A stretch of DNA of 64,000 nucleotides from Dermabacter vaginalis. Its GTDB lineage: Bacteria > Actinomycetota > Actinomycetes > Actinomycetales > Dermabacteraceae. A program made the position numbers and the translations under genes. Within the stretch, counting starts at the first letter, position 1; the number at the start of each line of letters is the position of its first letter. Below, piece after piece: positions 27,216 to 35,619 of the stretch. Under the pieces are notes generated by a model that worked only from the letters and a program-made list of their open reading frames with translations, was not told the DNA's origin and searched no databases. The stretch covers positions 930,001-994,000 of the forward strand of contig NZ_CP012117.1 of assembly GCF_001678905.1 (NCBI RefSeq), written 5' to 3'.

Positions 27216-27231
27216 GTGGAATAGACTCAAC
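27211..27231 (+). promoter_or_regulatory. HAIR element (HspR operator) of clpB
   Basis: TTGAGT-N7-ACTCAA at 27212-27230 matches the known HspR site CTTGAGT-N7-ACTCAAG apart from the outermost bases. A TTGACG at 27196-27201 can be the -35 box, placing the operator over the -10 region; clpB starts 117 bases downstream. Confidence 0.8.
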
Positions 27232-27347
27232 CTTGGTGGCGTTGCACGAGATGTAAGCGCGAAAGCGAGAGAGGCTGGAGAAGCGTCGGATCCCTCGGCG
27301 CCCGAGCCTTCCGCGTAGCGCACACCCACGTGAAAGGAGCGGAAAAT

Positions 27348-29966
27348 ATGCAATTTTCCTTTACACAACGCTCGCGCGAAGCCGTCGAAGCGGCCACGCG
27401 CAAAGCGGAATCATTCCGCAACACCAACGTCACCGGTCTGCACTTGCTTGCGGCACTTCTCGAGCAAGAAGATTCGATCGCCACGGCCGTTCTGGAGGAC
27501 ACGGGGGCACACATCGGTGCTCTCAAAGAACGTGTAGATCAGGAAACCCAGCGACTTCCCCGACTCACGGGGAACACCGATCAAAAGCCGGTCTTTCAAG
27601 GCGACGGCTACGACGCACTTGAAGCCGCCGGAAAAGAAGCCGGTGCCGGCATGGGGCAGGGTGCTGAGGGGTATATCTCGACAGAGCACCTGCTTTACGG
27701 AATCGCCAAGGCGGCGAAAACGCCTGGCGACATCCTCAAAGACTTCGGCGCGACCCCGAAAGCGATCCGCGCCAGCATCGCCACACTCACCAAAGGAACA
27801 AGCATGAACAAAGAAAACCCCGAAGGCTCCTTCAAGAGCCTCGAAAAGTTCGGGGTCGACCTCACGGCTCGCGCACGTGAGGGCAAACTCGACCCCGTTA
27901 TCGGCCGCGATAGCGAAATCCGCCGTGTCGTCCAGGTGCTCAGCCGCCGCACGAAAAATAACCCCGTCCTTATCGGCGAACCCGGCGTCGGAAAGACGGC
28001 CGTCGTTGAGGGGCTCGCCCAGCGCATCGTTGAGGGAGATGTGCCCGAATCTCTTCGCGGCAAAACCCTCATCTCGCTCGACCTCTCCTCGATGGTCGCC
28101 GGCTCGAAATACCGCGGCGAATTTGAAGAGCGCCTCAAGAGTGTCCTCGACGAAATTCGCGACTCCAACGGCAACGTCATCACCTTCATCGATGAGCTCC
28201 ACACCGTGGTCGGTGCCGGTGGCACAGGTGAAGGATCCATGGACGCCGGCAACATGCTCAAGCCCATGCTCGCGCGCGGCGAACTCCGTATGGTCGGCGC
28301 CACGACGCTCGATGAATACCGCGAACGCATTGAAAAAGATCCGGCGCTCGAGCGCCGTTTCCAGCAGGTATTCGTGGGTGAGCCGAGTGTTGAAGACACG
28401 ATTACGATTCTGCGTGGCCTGAAGGACAAGTACGAGGCTCACCACAAGGTGACCATCTCCGACTCTGCGCTTGTCGCGGCGGCCTCGCTCTCGGATCGCT
28501 ACATCAACAATCGTCAACTTCCCGATAAAGCCATCGACCTTGTCGACGAGGCTGCGTCGAGGCTGCGCATGGAACTCGATTCCTCACCCGTTGAACTCGA
28601 TATTCTGCGCCGCCAGGTTGACCGCCTCAAAATGGAAGAACTCGCCCTCAAAGGCTCGGACGACCCGGGGTCGCTCGCGCAGCTTGCGAGCGTTCGCGAG
28701 CACCTTGCCGCCCGCGCCGAAGAGATGAACGAACTCTCCGCACGCTGGGAGCGCGAGAAGTCCGGCCTCAACGAGGTTGGCGAGCTCAAGGCGAAGCTCG
28801 AAGATCTACGCATGCAGGCCGACAGGGCTCAGCGTGAAGGCGACTTGAGCCAGGCCTCGAAAATCCTCTACGGCGACATCCCCGAGCTCAAAAAGAAGCT
28901 CGTGGAACTCGAACACGAAGAAGGTGCCGGGGAAGCCTCGAACGAGGAGGAGCAAAAGCCGCTCGTTGCCGACAAGGTGGGTCCCGACGACATTGCCGGA
29001 GTCGTCTCCGCGTGGACGGGCATTCCCGCGGGACGCCTCCTCAAGTCCGAAACGCAAAAGCTTCTCGATATGGAAGAGATCATCGGCAGGCGGCTTATTG
29101 GTCAGCATCGGGCCGTGACCGAGGTCGCCGACGCGGTGCGTCGTTCGCGCGCCGGTATCTCCGATCCGAACCGCCCCACCGGCTCGTTCCTCTTCCTTGG
29201 CCCCACGGGCGTTGGCAAAACGGAACTCGCGAAGTCCCTCGCCGAATTCCTCTTTGACGACGAACGCGCCATGGTTCGTATCGACATGTCTGAGTACGGC
29301 GAGAAGCACAGCGTTTCTCGCCTCGTAGGGGCGCCCCCGGGCTACGTCGGCTACGAAGAAGGTGGGCAGCTGACCGAGCAGGTCCGACGCCGCCCCTACA
29401 CCGTCGTGCTCTTGGACGAGATTGAAAAGGCCCACCCGGATGTCTTCGACATTCTCCTCCAGGTGCTCGACGACGGCCGCCTCACAGACGGCCAGGGGCG
29501 CACGGTGGATTTCCGGAACACCATCCTGATCCTGACCTCGAACCTCGGCGCACACTTCCTCCAGGATCCGAGCCTCGACGACAGCGCGAAACGGGGCGCG
29601 GTCATGAACGCCGTGCGTGCGGCGTTCAAGCCCGAGTTTCTCAACCGTCTCGACGACATCGTGCTGTTCGACTCGCTCGGTCGCGAGGAGCTGCGCCATA
29701 TCGTTGGTCTCCAGGTTGCTTCGCTCGCGGCGCGTCTCAAGAACCGCCGCATTACGCTCGACGTGAGCGAAGCCGCCGAGGATTGGCTTGCCGAACGCGG
29801 CTTTGATCCGGCCTACGGTGCGCGTCCGCTCAAGCGGCTCGTGCAAAAGGAGATTGGCGATGCGCTCGCGCGCCTTATCCTCACGGGCGAGGTCACGGAT
29901 GATCAAACGGTCACGGTTGACGTGGAGCACGGGGAGGGCGATTCTTCCCGCCTCGCACTCCACTGA
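27348..29966 (+). CDS. clpB: ATP-dependent disaggregase ClpB
   Basis: Hexameric AAA+ chaperone (872 residues from ATG 27348, AAAGGAG upstream) that pulls proteins out of aggregates with DnaK. Order: N domain (1-150), first AAA module with GEPGVGKT (about 210), coiled middle domain (about 400-530, [14 protein letters not shown]...), second AAA module with [19 protein letters not shown] (about 619), and the D2-small domain ([11 protein letters not shown]). No ClpP-binding loop was seen. Heat-shock control by HspR is indicated by the HAIR site. Its stop codon lies inside the first copy of the 28-bp repeat. Confidence 0.97.
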   Translation: MQFSFTQRSREAVEAATRKAESFRNTNVTGLHLLAALLEQEDSIATAVLEDTGAHIGALKERVDQETQRLPRLTGNTDQKPVFQGDGYDALEAAGKEAGAGMGQGAEGYISTEHLLYGIAKAAKTPGDILKDFGATPKAIRASIATLTKGTSMNKENPEGSFKSLEKFGVDLTARAREGKLDPVIGRDSEIRRVVQVLSRRTKNNPVLIGEPGVGKTAVVEGLAQRIVEGDVPESLRGKTLISLDLSSMVAGSKYRGEFEERLKSVLDEIRDSNGNVITFIDELHTVVGAGGTGEGSMDAGNMLKPMLARGELRMVGATTLDEYRERIEKDPALERRFQQVFVGEPSVEDTITILRGLKDKYEAHHKVTISDSALVAAASLSDRYINNRQLPDKAIDLVDEAASRLRMELDSSPVELDILRRQVDRLKMEELALKGSDDPGSLAQLASVREHLAARAEEMNELSARWEREKSGLNEVGELKAKLEDLRMQADRAQREGDLSQASKILYGDIPELKKKLVELEHEEGAGEASNEEEQKPLVADKVGPDDIAGVVSAWTGIPAGRLLKSETQKLLDMEEIIGRRLIGQHRAVTEVADAVRRSRAGISDPNRPTGSFLFLGPTGVGKTELAKSLAEFLFDDERAMVRIDMSEYGEKHSVSRLVGAPPGYVGYEEGGQLTEQVRRRPYTVVLLDEIEKAHPDVFDILLQVLDDGRLTDGQGRTVDFRNTILILTSNLGAHFLQDPSLDDSAKRGAVMNAVRAAFKPEFLNRLDDIVLFDSLGREELRHIVGLQVASLAARLKNRRITLDVSEAAEDWLAERGFDPAYGARPLKRLVQKEIGDALARLILTGEVTDDQTVTVDVEHGEGDSSRLALH

Positions 29967-29989
29967 ATTCCATAGGGGTTGTGGGGGTT
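29962..29989 (+). repeat. 28-bp repeat, copy A
   Basis: Begins ACTGAATTC and continues CATAGGGGTTGTGGGGGTT. It contains the clpB stop TGA and is one mismatch from copy B, 41 bases downstream in the same orientation. Confidence 0.85.
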
Positions 29990-30002
29990 ATTCGCACCCT
30001 CC

Positions 30003-30030
30003 ACTGGATTCCATAGGGGTTGTGGGGGTT
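30003..30030 (+). repeat. 28-bp repeat, copy B
   Basis: Begins ACTGGATTC and continues as in copy A. It overlaps the nuclease gene's stop codon and can fold with coding sequence beyond it (GGTTG-t-GGGGG with CCCCC-g-CAACC), making a terminator-like hairpin. Confidence 0.85.
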
Positions 30031-31243
30031 ATTCCTCGGGTTTAGCCCCCGCAACCTCCCGCATTGCCTGGCGCCGGAATGCTTCGCGAACCTTGATCAC
30101 GAGAGGCCACTCGTGAGGCTCCGGCGCCAGAGTGTATGGCGATGACTTAAAGTTGACCCGATTGATGCGAGGCATCCCCGGCGCGTCTATTCGATACTTC
30201 GTTGGAAACTCGTCGCACCAACCGACATACGGGAGGTCGTCTTTAAAAATCGGGACGACCTCCCACCCTTCCTCCCGAAGAATCTCGGCGTGGTAGTGGT
30301 CGCGCGCCGCTCGTTGCGGCTCCTCGTGGGAGCTTCCCTGATACTCCACAACGACCTTCTGGGCCGGATAGACGAGGTCGCGATCGGGAACGACGATTCC
30401 TCCGGGAAGCGGGATAGGAATATTGAGCTGCGGTTCGGGAAGCCCTGCCTCGACGAGAAGAAGGCGGCACAGCGTCTCCTGAGGTGAATCGGAGCCTACG
30501 CGAATATTGTCGAGCGCCCAACGCGTGTTGGTGGCACCGTCGATTTTTGGATAACTTTCGCGCGCGCTCTTAAGGCTTGCCAATGTGCAATAAGGCCGGC
30601 TTCGCCCCTCGTAATTCGGGCGCGGTTGGCGCACGAGGTAGTCGCCTACGGCCACGAGCTCAAACGGGTTCAGCACCGTCGCAAGATCAAGGAACGTTCG
30701 TTCGCGAGACATAATCCTGAGCGGCTCTGTCCACAAGGGCGCGGTGGAGGGGTGCCACGGCATTCCGACGCCTGCTGAGCCACCGTCGGCACCTACACCC
30801 GCAAGAATCTGCTCGGGCTCCACATCAATGACATCGTCGCTTACCAAAAGATGCTGCCGCCATTCGGCACACGGCTGAGGAGGGGAGCGGTGATAGTCGG
30901 GGTAAACGAAATCCGGGACGCCACTGGACTTTTCGGGAGTGTGAAGTCTGCTGTTCGGGAATTGCAGGCAATCCCACGCGAGGAATCTGGTTGGTAGAGG
31001 AAATCCCCAGAAGAGTGCTGCAGAAATTTGAGAGAGCGCGGCTTTGGGGCAGGCGTGCGTCACGATGCGCGCGTAGTCCCAGCTTGTGGGCGAATGCGCC
31101 GTCGGAGCGTAAATTCCCCGGTAAAGCTGCTGATAATTGGGCCCCCGAAGTTGATCGCGCGTGACCGCCCTGGCATAGGCTTCTTGGGAGGTGAATACGG
31201 TGTGCGCGAGGGCGGCCGGGATAGGAGCTCGGGTGCGTGCCAT
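30029..31243 (-). CDS. solitary AbiEi-like/DUF559-like putative nuclease
   Basis: A 404-residue protein from ATG 31243. N-terminal third resembles AbiEi-type winged-helix antitoxin domains of actinobacteria (RDQLRGPNYQQLYRGIYAPT, then ALSQISAALFWGFPLP). C-terminal third resembles DUF559/Vsr-like endonuclease folds: SPQETLCRLLLVEAGLPEPQLN, VPDRDLVYPAQKVVVEYQG (acidic D...E with downstream His), then an REEGWEVVPIFKDDL segment. No AbiEii nucleotidyltransferase partner is next to it. TAGCAT seven bases before the ATG suggests a leaderless start, overlapped by a palindrome. Bounded by copies of a 28-bp repeat. Mobile or defence-related function is inference. Confidence 0.7.
   Translation of the reverse strand: MARTRAPIPAALAHTVFTSQEAYARAVTRDQLRGPNYQQLYRGIYAPTAHSPTSWDYARIVTHACPKAALSQISAALFWGFPLPTRFLAWDCLQFPNSRLHTPEKSSGVPDFVYPDYHRSPPQPCAEWRQHLLVSDDVIDVEPEQILAGVGADGGSAGVGMPWHPSTAPLWTEPLRIMSRERTFLDLATVLNPFELVAVGDYLVRQPRPNYEGRSRPYCTLASLKSARESYPKIDGATNTRWALDNIRVGSDSPQETLCRLLLVEAGLPEPQLNIPIPLPGGIVVPDRDLVYPAQKVVVEYQGSSHEEPQRAARDHYHAEILREEGWEVVPIFKDDLPYVGWCDEFPTKYRIDAPGMPRINRVNFKSSPYTLAPEPHEWPLVIKVREAFRRQAMREVAGAKPEE
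30764..30775 (+). repeat. dispersed 12-mer TCCGACGCYTGC, copy 4
   Basis: Exact copy inside the nuclease-like gene. Confidence 0.6.
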
Positions 31244-31259
31244 AGCTTGCATGCTATGG
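31240..31259. promoter_or_regulatory. palindrome over the nuclease-gene start
   Basis: CCATAGC-N6-GCTATGG covers both the TAGCAT box (31251-31256) and the ATG (31241-31243), as expected for autorepression by an AbiEi-like protein (inference). Confidence 0.45.
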
Positions 31260-31414
31260 ATCGAAAAGGCGTCACCATGCGCGTCCCAGGGCGGAGTGGT
31301 GAAACCGAGAGGTGTGGAGCGCGAGCCGCCGCAGAGTGTTGGACGAGCGTCGCTGTGTCGTTTCGAAGCGCTCCTCAAACCCAAGAAGTGTGGGGGTCTG
31401 AGCACAAAGACTCA

Positions 31415-31442
31415 AACCCCCACAACCCCTATGCAATCCAGT
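31415..31442 (-). repeat. 28-bp repeat, copy C (inverted)
   Basis: Read on the minus strand it begins ACTGGATTG and continues CATAGGGGTTGTGGGGGTT, 27 of 28 bases matching copy B. Its first base is the last base of the leuS stop codon. Just inside lies TGTGGGGGT (31390-31398), which pairs with part of it into a hairpin. Confidence 0.85.
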
Positions 31443-34426
31443 TAGGAGAGGACGAGGTTGACGAGCTTCGGCTCGCGCACGATGACCTTTCGCACCTCGT
31501 GTCCTTCGATGAGCTTCTGCACGCGCTCCTCGGCAAACACTGCCTTTTCGAGGTCTTCCGCCGAGATCTCCGGGTCCACCTCGATGCGGTGGCGCACCTT
31601 GCCCTTGACCTGGATGACGCACGTGACAGCGTCGGCAACGAGGTACTGCGGATCCGCAACAGGGTAGGAAGCGCGCGCGAGCGACTCGTCGTGACCGAGC
31701 TTCGCCCACAGTTCCTCCGCAAGGTGCGGAGCGAACGGCGAGACCATGAGCACGAGTGCCTCGACGGCCGAACGCGGGGCGCCGTCGCCATCGCTCGCGA
31801 CCTTCGTGAGGTGGTTGACGAGCTCGATGAGACGCGCGATCGCCGTGTTGAAGCGCATGTGCTCCATGTCGGCGCTCACCGCGTCGATGGTCTTATGCAC
31901 GGCGCGCAGAGTCTCCACGCTCGGCTCGGCATCGCTCACGACGCACTCACCGGTCTCTTCCGAGACCGCGAGGCGCCACAGGCGCTGAAGGAAGCGCTGC
32001 GAGCCCACGACGTCGCGCGTGTTCCAAGGGCGCGAGAGGTCGAGCGGGCCCATCGACATTTCGTACACGCGGAACGTGTCGGCACCGAACTCGTCGTACA
32101 TGTCATCGGGCGTCACGATATTGCGCAGGGACTTGCCCATCTTCCCGTATTCCTGGGTCACGGGCTTACCGTCATAAGTGAAGGAGCCGTCGGCTTCCTC
32201 GACAACCTCGGAGGCGTTGACGTACACGCCGCGCTCGTCGCGGTACGCGTAGGCCTGCACATACCCCTGGTTGAACAGAGTGTGGAACGGCTCGGCGCTC
32301 GCAAGGTAGCCGCGGTCGAACAGGACCTTGTGCCAAAAGCGCGCGTAGAGCAGGTGGAGAACGGCGTGCTCAACACCGCCAACGTACAGGTCAACACCGC
32401 CCGTGGGCGCGCCTTCGCGCGGACCCATCCAGTACTGCTCGTTGGCAGGCGCGGAAATCTGTTCGTCGTTCGTCGGGTCCGTGTAGCGGATTTCGTACCA
32501 CGAGGAGCCTGCCCACTGAGGCATGACGTTCATTTCGCGGCGGTAGCGCTTCAGGCCATCGCCAAGGTCAAGCTCGACCCACGCCCAGTCATCGACACGC
32601 GAAAGCGGCGTTTGCGGTTCGGTATCCGCATCGTCGGGGTCAAACGTCTTCGGGGAGAAATCGTCAAGCTCGGGAAGCTGCACGGGGAGCTGATCGACCG
32701 GGAGGGCGATCGGAACCTCGGGCGCGTCTTCCGCGTACACGATCGGGAACGGCTCGCCCCAGTAGCGCTGTCGGCTGAAGAGCCAGTCGCGCAAGCGGTA
32801 CGTCGTCTTTGCGTGGCCAAAGCCCTTCCTCTCGGCGAACTCGGTTGCGGCGGCGATCGCCTCGGCCTTGTTCATGCCGTTCAGGTCAAGTTCGGCGCTT
32901 TGCGAATTGATCTTCTTGCCGTCGCCCGTGTACGCCTGGCCCTCTTCGAAGTCGGCCGGGGGCTGCACGGTGCGAATGATCGGAAGCTCGAAGGCGCTCG
33001 CGAATGCGTAGTCGCGCTCATCCTCGGCGGGAACTGCCATGATCGCACCGGTGCCGTAGCCCATGAGCACGTAGTCGGCGGTGAACACGGGCAGCGCGCG
33101 CCCATCCATGGGGTTCACGGCGAAAAGACCCGTGAACACGCCCGTTTTTTCGCGCGAATCGGCGGTGCGCTCATCCTCTTCGAGGGCTGCGGCGCGCTCC
33201 TGATAGGTAGCCACAGCTTCACGGGGGTTCGCCGCTCCACCGGTCCACGCCGCCTTCGTGCCCTCGGGCCAGGACTCCGGAAGAATGCTGACATCAACCA
33301 GCAACGGATGCTCAGGGGAAAGCACCGTGAATATGGCGCCGAACAGCGTGTCCACGCGGGTCGTGAACACATCGAACGTGGCATCGGCGAGGGCGGGGCT
33401 AGCGTCGGACTCCAGCGCGAACGTCACCTGCGCACCGCGTGAGCGGCCGATCCAGTTGCGCTGCATGGACTTGACCGATTCGGGCCAATTGACGGTCTCG
33501 AGATCTTCGAGAAGTCGATCGGCGTACGCGGTGATCCGCAGGTTCCACTGCCGAAGTCGGCGCTTGAACACGGGGAAATCGCCGCGCTCGGAGCGGCCCT
33601 CGGCCGTGACTTCCTCGTTCGCGAGCACGGTGCCGAGACCGGGGCACCAGTTCACGGGAGTGTCGCTCACGTAGGCGAGGCGGAAACAGTCAACGAGCTC
33701 CCGCATCTCCTCGGGCGTGTACTGGATGAGGTAGTCGAAGGGCGTGTCGTGCTCGGGATTCCAGTGCTCGTGATCCGGTTTGCGGTCGTGCCACATCTGT
33801 GGGATCTCGATGCCCTGCTGCTCAGCGAGGGCGTACGGATCAACATCGCGATCCTGGATCGCACCCTTGAGCTCCGAAATGGGACGTGCAGAGCCGCGCG
33901 TGCCGTCAGCCTTCACGAAGTTCGGGTCGTACCACGAGTCGAACAGCTGGAGGAACACCCACTGGGTCCACTTGACGAACTCGAGGTCGGTCGTGCGCAG
34001 CGAACGCCGTGAGTCGTGTGAAAGACCAAGGCGGAAAAGCTGGCGGGCCATGTTCGCGACGTTTTCGTCCGTCGTGACCCGCGGGTGTGTGCCGGTCTGG
34101 ATTGCGTACTGCTCGGCGGGCAAGCCAAAGGCGTCATAGCCCATCGTGTACAGCACGTTCTTACCGAGCATGCGATTGTGGCGCGCGACGGCGTCGGTCG
34201 CGATGTAGCCGAGGGGGTGGCCCACGTGAAGCCCCTTCCCCGAGGGGTAGGGGAACATATCCATGATGAACATCTTTTCGCCGAGTTCTTCGGCGGTGCG
34301 GCCATCGGAAAGTTCACCCTCGGGATTGACGGCGTTGAACGTGCCCTTCTCGAGCCACAGCTTTTGCCATTTCTGCTCGATCTGTCCCGCGAGTTCAGCG
34401 GTGTAGCGGTATGGGGCCTCAGCCAT
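31442..34426 (-). CDS. leuS: leucyl-tRNA synthetase
   Basis: Class Ia synthetase with editing domain, 994 residues, longer than the roughly 860-residue E. coli enzyme but normal for actinobacteria. HIGH-type motif PSGKGLHVGHPLGYIATD, KMSKS-type motif GKMGKSLRN, and the editing (CP1) region with a TRVDTLFGA segment and YGTGAIMAVPAEDERD. ATG 34426 is preceded by GAGGAAAGGG. A 19-codon frame with its own ribosome site overlaps the start. Its stop codon touches the 28-bp repeat copy C. Confidence 0.97.
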   Translation of the reverse strand: MAEAPYRYTAELAGQIEQKWQKLWLEKGTFNAVNPEGELSDGRTAEELGEKMFIMDMFPYPSGKGLHVGHPLGYIATDAVARHNRMLGKNVLYTMGYDAFGLPAEQYAIQTGTHPRVTTDENVANMARQLFRLGLSHDSRRSLRTTDLEFVKWTQWVFLQLFDSWYDPNFVKADGTRGSARPISELKGAIQDRDVDPYALAEQQGIEIPQMWHDRKPDHEHWNPEHDTPFDYLIQYTPEEMRELVDCFRLAYVSDTPVNWCPGLGTVLANEEVTAEGRSERGDFPVFKRRLRQWNLRITAYADRLLEDLETVNWPESVKSMQRNWIGRSRGAQVTFALESDASPALADATFDVFTTRVDTLFGAIFTVLSPEHPLLVDVSILPESWPEGTKAAWTGGAANPREAVATYQERAAALEEDERTADSREKTGVFTGLFAVNPMDGRALPVFTADYVLMGYGTGAIMAVPAEDERDYAFASAFELPIIRTVQPPADFEEGQAYTGDGKKINSQSAELDLNGMNKAEAIAAATEFAERKGFGHAKTTYRLRDWLFSRQRYWGEPFPIVYAEDAPEVPIALPVDQLPVQLPELDDFSPKTFDPDDADTEPQTPLSRVDDWAWVELDLGDGLKRYRREMNVMPQWAGSSWYEIRYTDPTNDEQISAPANEQYWMGPREGAPTGGVDLYVGGVEHAVLHLLYARFWHKVLFDRGYLASAEPFHTLFNQGYVQAYAYRDERGVYVNASEVVEEADGSFTYDGKPVTQEYGKMGKSLRNIVTPDDMYDEFGADTFRVYEMSMGPLDLSRPWNTRDVVGSQRFLQRLWRLAVSEETGECVVSDAEPSVETLRAVHKTIDAVSADMEHMRFNTAIARLIELVNHLTKVASDGDGAPRSAVEALVLMVSPFAPHLAEELWAKLGHDESLARASYPVADPQYLVADAVTCVIQVKGKVRHRIEVDPEISAEDLEKAVFAEERVQKLIEGHEVRKVIVREPKLVNLVLS

Positions 34427-34478
34427 CGTGTCCCTTTCCTCGTGTCGGTTTCGTGCGCGGCAGGTCTCGAGCGCGCAT
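34419..34478 (-). CDS. possible 19-residue leader peptide overlapping leuS start
   Basis: ATG 34478 with GGAGG six bases upstream and a TAGACT box just before that; encodes MRARDLPRTKPTRGKGHDG and stops within the first codons of leuS, out of frame. It has a single Leu codon, so classical leucine attenuation is unlikely; translational coupling is possible. Confidence 0.4.
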   Translation of the reverse strand: MRARDLPRTKPTRGKGHDG

Positions 34479-34526
34479 GCACTGCCTCCAGTCTACGTGC
34501 TGCGCCTTTGGAGCGTTGCGGGCGGG

Positions 34527-34538
34527 TCCGACGCTTGC
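34527..34538 (+). repeat. dispersed 12-mer TCCGACGCYTGC, copy 5
   Basis: Exact copy in the divergent gap between leuS and the GrpB-family gene. Confidence 0.6.
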
Positions 34539-34583
34539 GTAGCCTCGATTGCGGCGCGTGTTTTGCGGGGTGGACGCGGCCCG

Positions 34584-34589
34584 TAGGAT
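34584..34589 (+). promoter_or_regulatory. -10 box for leaderless GrpB-family gene
   Basis: TAGGAT six bases before ATG 34596. Confidence 0.45.
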
Positions 34590-34595
34590 GGGTGC

Positions 34596-35132
34596 ATGGC
34601 GATTCATTTGAGTGAGTATTCCGAGTCTTGGGTGGGCGACTTCATGGGGGTCGCCACGACCTTGGTAGACGCCCTTGACGGCCACGGAGGGCAAGGGATC
34701 GAGCACATTGGTGCGACCTCGGTTCCGAAAATGGTGGCGCGACCCATCATCGATATCGCGGTCATCGCCGCTCCCCTCGCGCTTGAGGAGGCGTGTGAGG
34801 CGCTCGCCCCACTCGGCTATGTGGCCGGGGGAGAGAAGCAGGAGGGGGAGGGCTACCGCAAGCTGAATACTCCCACCTCGGGCGTTTTGCACGCACTCAC
34901 GGTCTTCGAGGAAGACTCCCCGCTGCTTCATGCGAGCATCGCTGCGCGTCAGGTTCTCATGAATAGCCCGGAGCTCGTCGCCGAGTTCTCGGGCTATAAG
35001 CGAGGGCTCGCATTCACGGGTGCGATTGACGTGGAGGAGTACCGCGCCGCGAAGGTGCCCATGTTCCAGAAGATCCTGCGCGAGGCGGGGATGGACGAGG
35101 AGGCTCTCGCGGGTCTCGCCGCGAGTTTTTAG
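34596..35132 (+). CDS. GrpB/UPF0157 family protein
   Basis: 178 residues of the GrpB family, a nucleotidyltransferase-like fold of unproven function. The signature IEHIGATSVPKMVARPIIDIAV matches the family's HIGSTSVPGLxAKPxIDI with a few changes. Ends with HASIAARQVLMNSPELVAEFSGYKRGLA, also typical. Convergent with the phosphatase gene, the two overlapping by four bases. Confidence 0.85.
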   Translation: MAIHLSEYSESWVGDFMGVATTLVDALDGHGGQGIEHIGATSVPKMVARPIIDIAVIAAPLALEEACEALAPLGYVAGGEKQEGEGYRKLNTPTSGVLHALTVFEEDSPLLHASIAARQVLMNSPELVAEFSGYKRGLAFTGAIDVEEYRAAKVPMFQKILREAGMDEEALAGLAASF

Positions 35133-35593
35133 GCGCCCTCGGCGAGGCGCTCGGCGAGGCGCGGTATTGCGCGCTCGAGAACGTCGAGCGTTCGATCGAA
35201 GTCTTCGGCGCCGCCATACCAGGGATCGGGCAGGGGATCGCCCGGCTCTGACTCGGGGTCGAAGTCCGTCATGAGCGCGAGTTGTTCCTCGCGCGCGCCG
35301 AGCGCACGTAGCCGGTCGAGGTGGAACTGCTCGGCTGCCACAAAGAGGTCGGTGTTCTCGATGTCGGTGGCGCTCACTTGTCTGGCGGCATGCCCGCTCG
35401 CGTCGTAGCCCTCGGCTTCGAGCACGCGAGCCGCGCGGGGATCCATGGGGTTGCCGATTTCCTCGCTGCTCACCCCGACGGAGTTCACGGTAACGCTTCC
35501 GCCACCGTCGAGCGAAGAGAGCGCGGAAAGAAGAATGCGTTCGGCCATTGGGGAGCGGCAGATGTTGCCCCAGCACACGGTAGTAACGATCAT
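35129..35593 (-). CDS. low-molecular-weight protein-tyrosine phosphatase
   Basis: 154-residue cytoplasmic phosphatase. The P-loop CWGNICRSP gives Cys7-X5-Arg13, and the general-acid Asp is in LPDPWYGG. Related actinobacterial enzymes act on tyrosine kinases or are secreted; no signal peptide here. ATG 35593 follows TAGGGT by six bases. Confidence 0.93.
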   Translation of the reverse strand: MIVTTVCWGNICRSPMAERILLSALSSLDGGGSVTVNSVGVSSEEIGNPMDPRAARVLEAEGYDASGHAARQVSATDIENTDLFVAAEQFHLDRLRALGAREEQLALMTDFDPESEPGDPLPDPWYGGAEDFDRTLDVLERAIPRLAERLAEGA

Positions 35594-35599
35594 GCCTCG

Positions 35600-35605
35600 A
35601 CCCTA
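35600..35605 (-). promoter_or_regulatory. -10 box for leaderless phosphatase gene
   Basis: TAGGGT on the minus strand, six bases before ATG 35593. Confidence 0.45.
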
Positions 35606-35619
35606 ACGCAGATCGCTTC

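Noticed and set aside
29962-30030. CRISPR array from the tandem 28-bp repeats
   Set aside because: Only two direct copies with a 13-base spacer, and no cas genes.
34427-34595. T-box leader for leuS
   Set aside because: No T-box consensus or antiterminator pair was seen in the 169-base gap.
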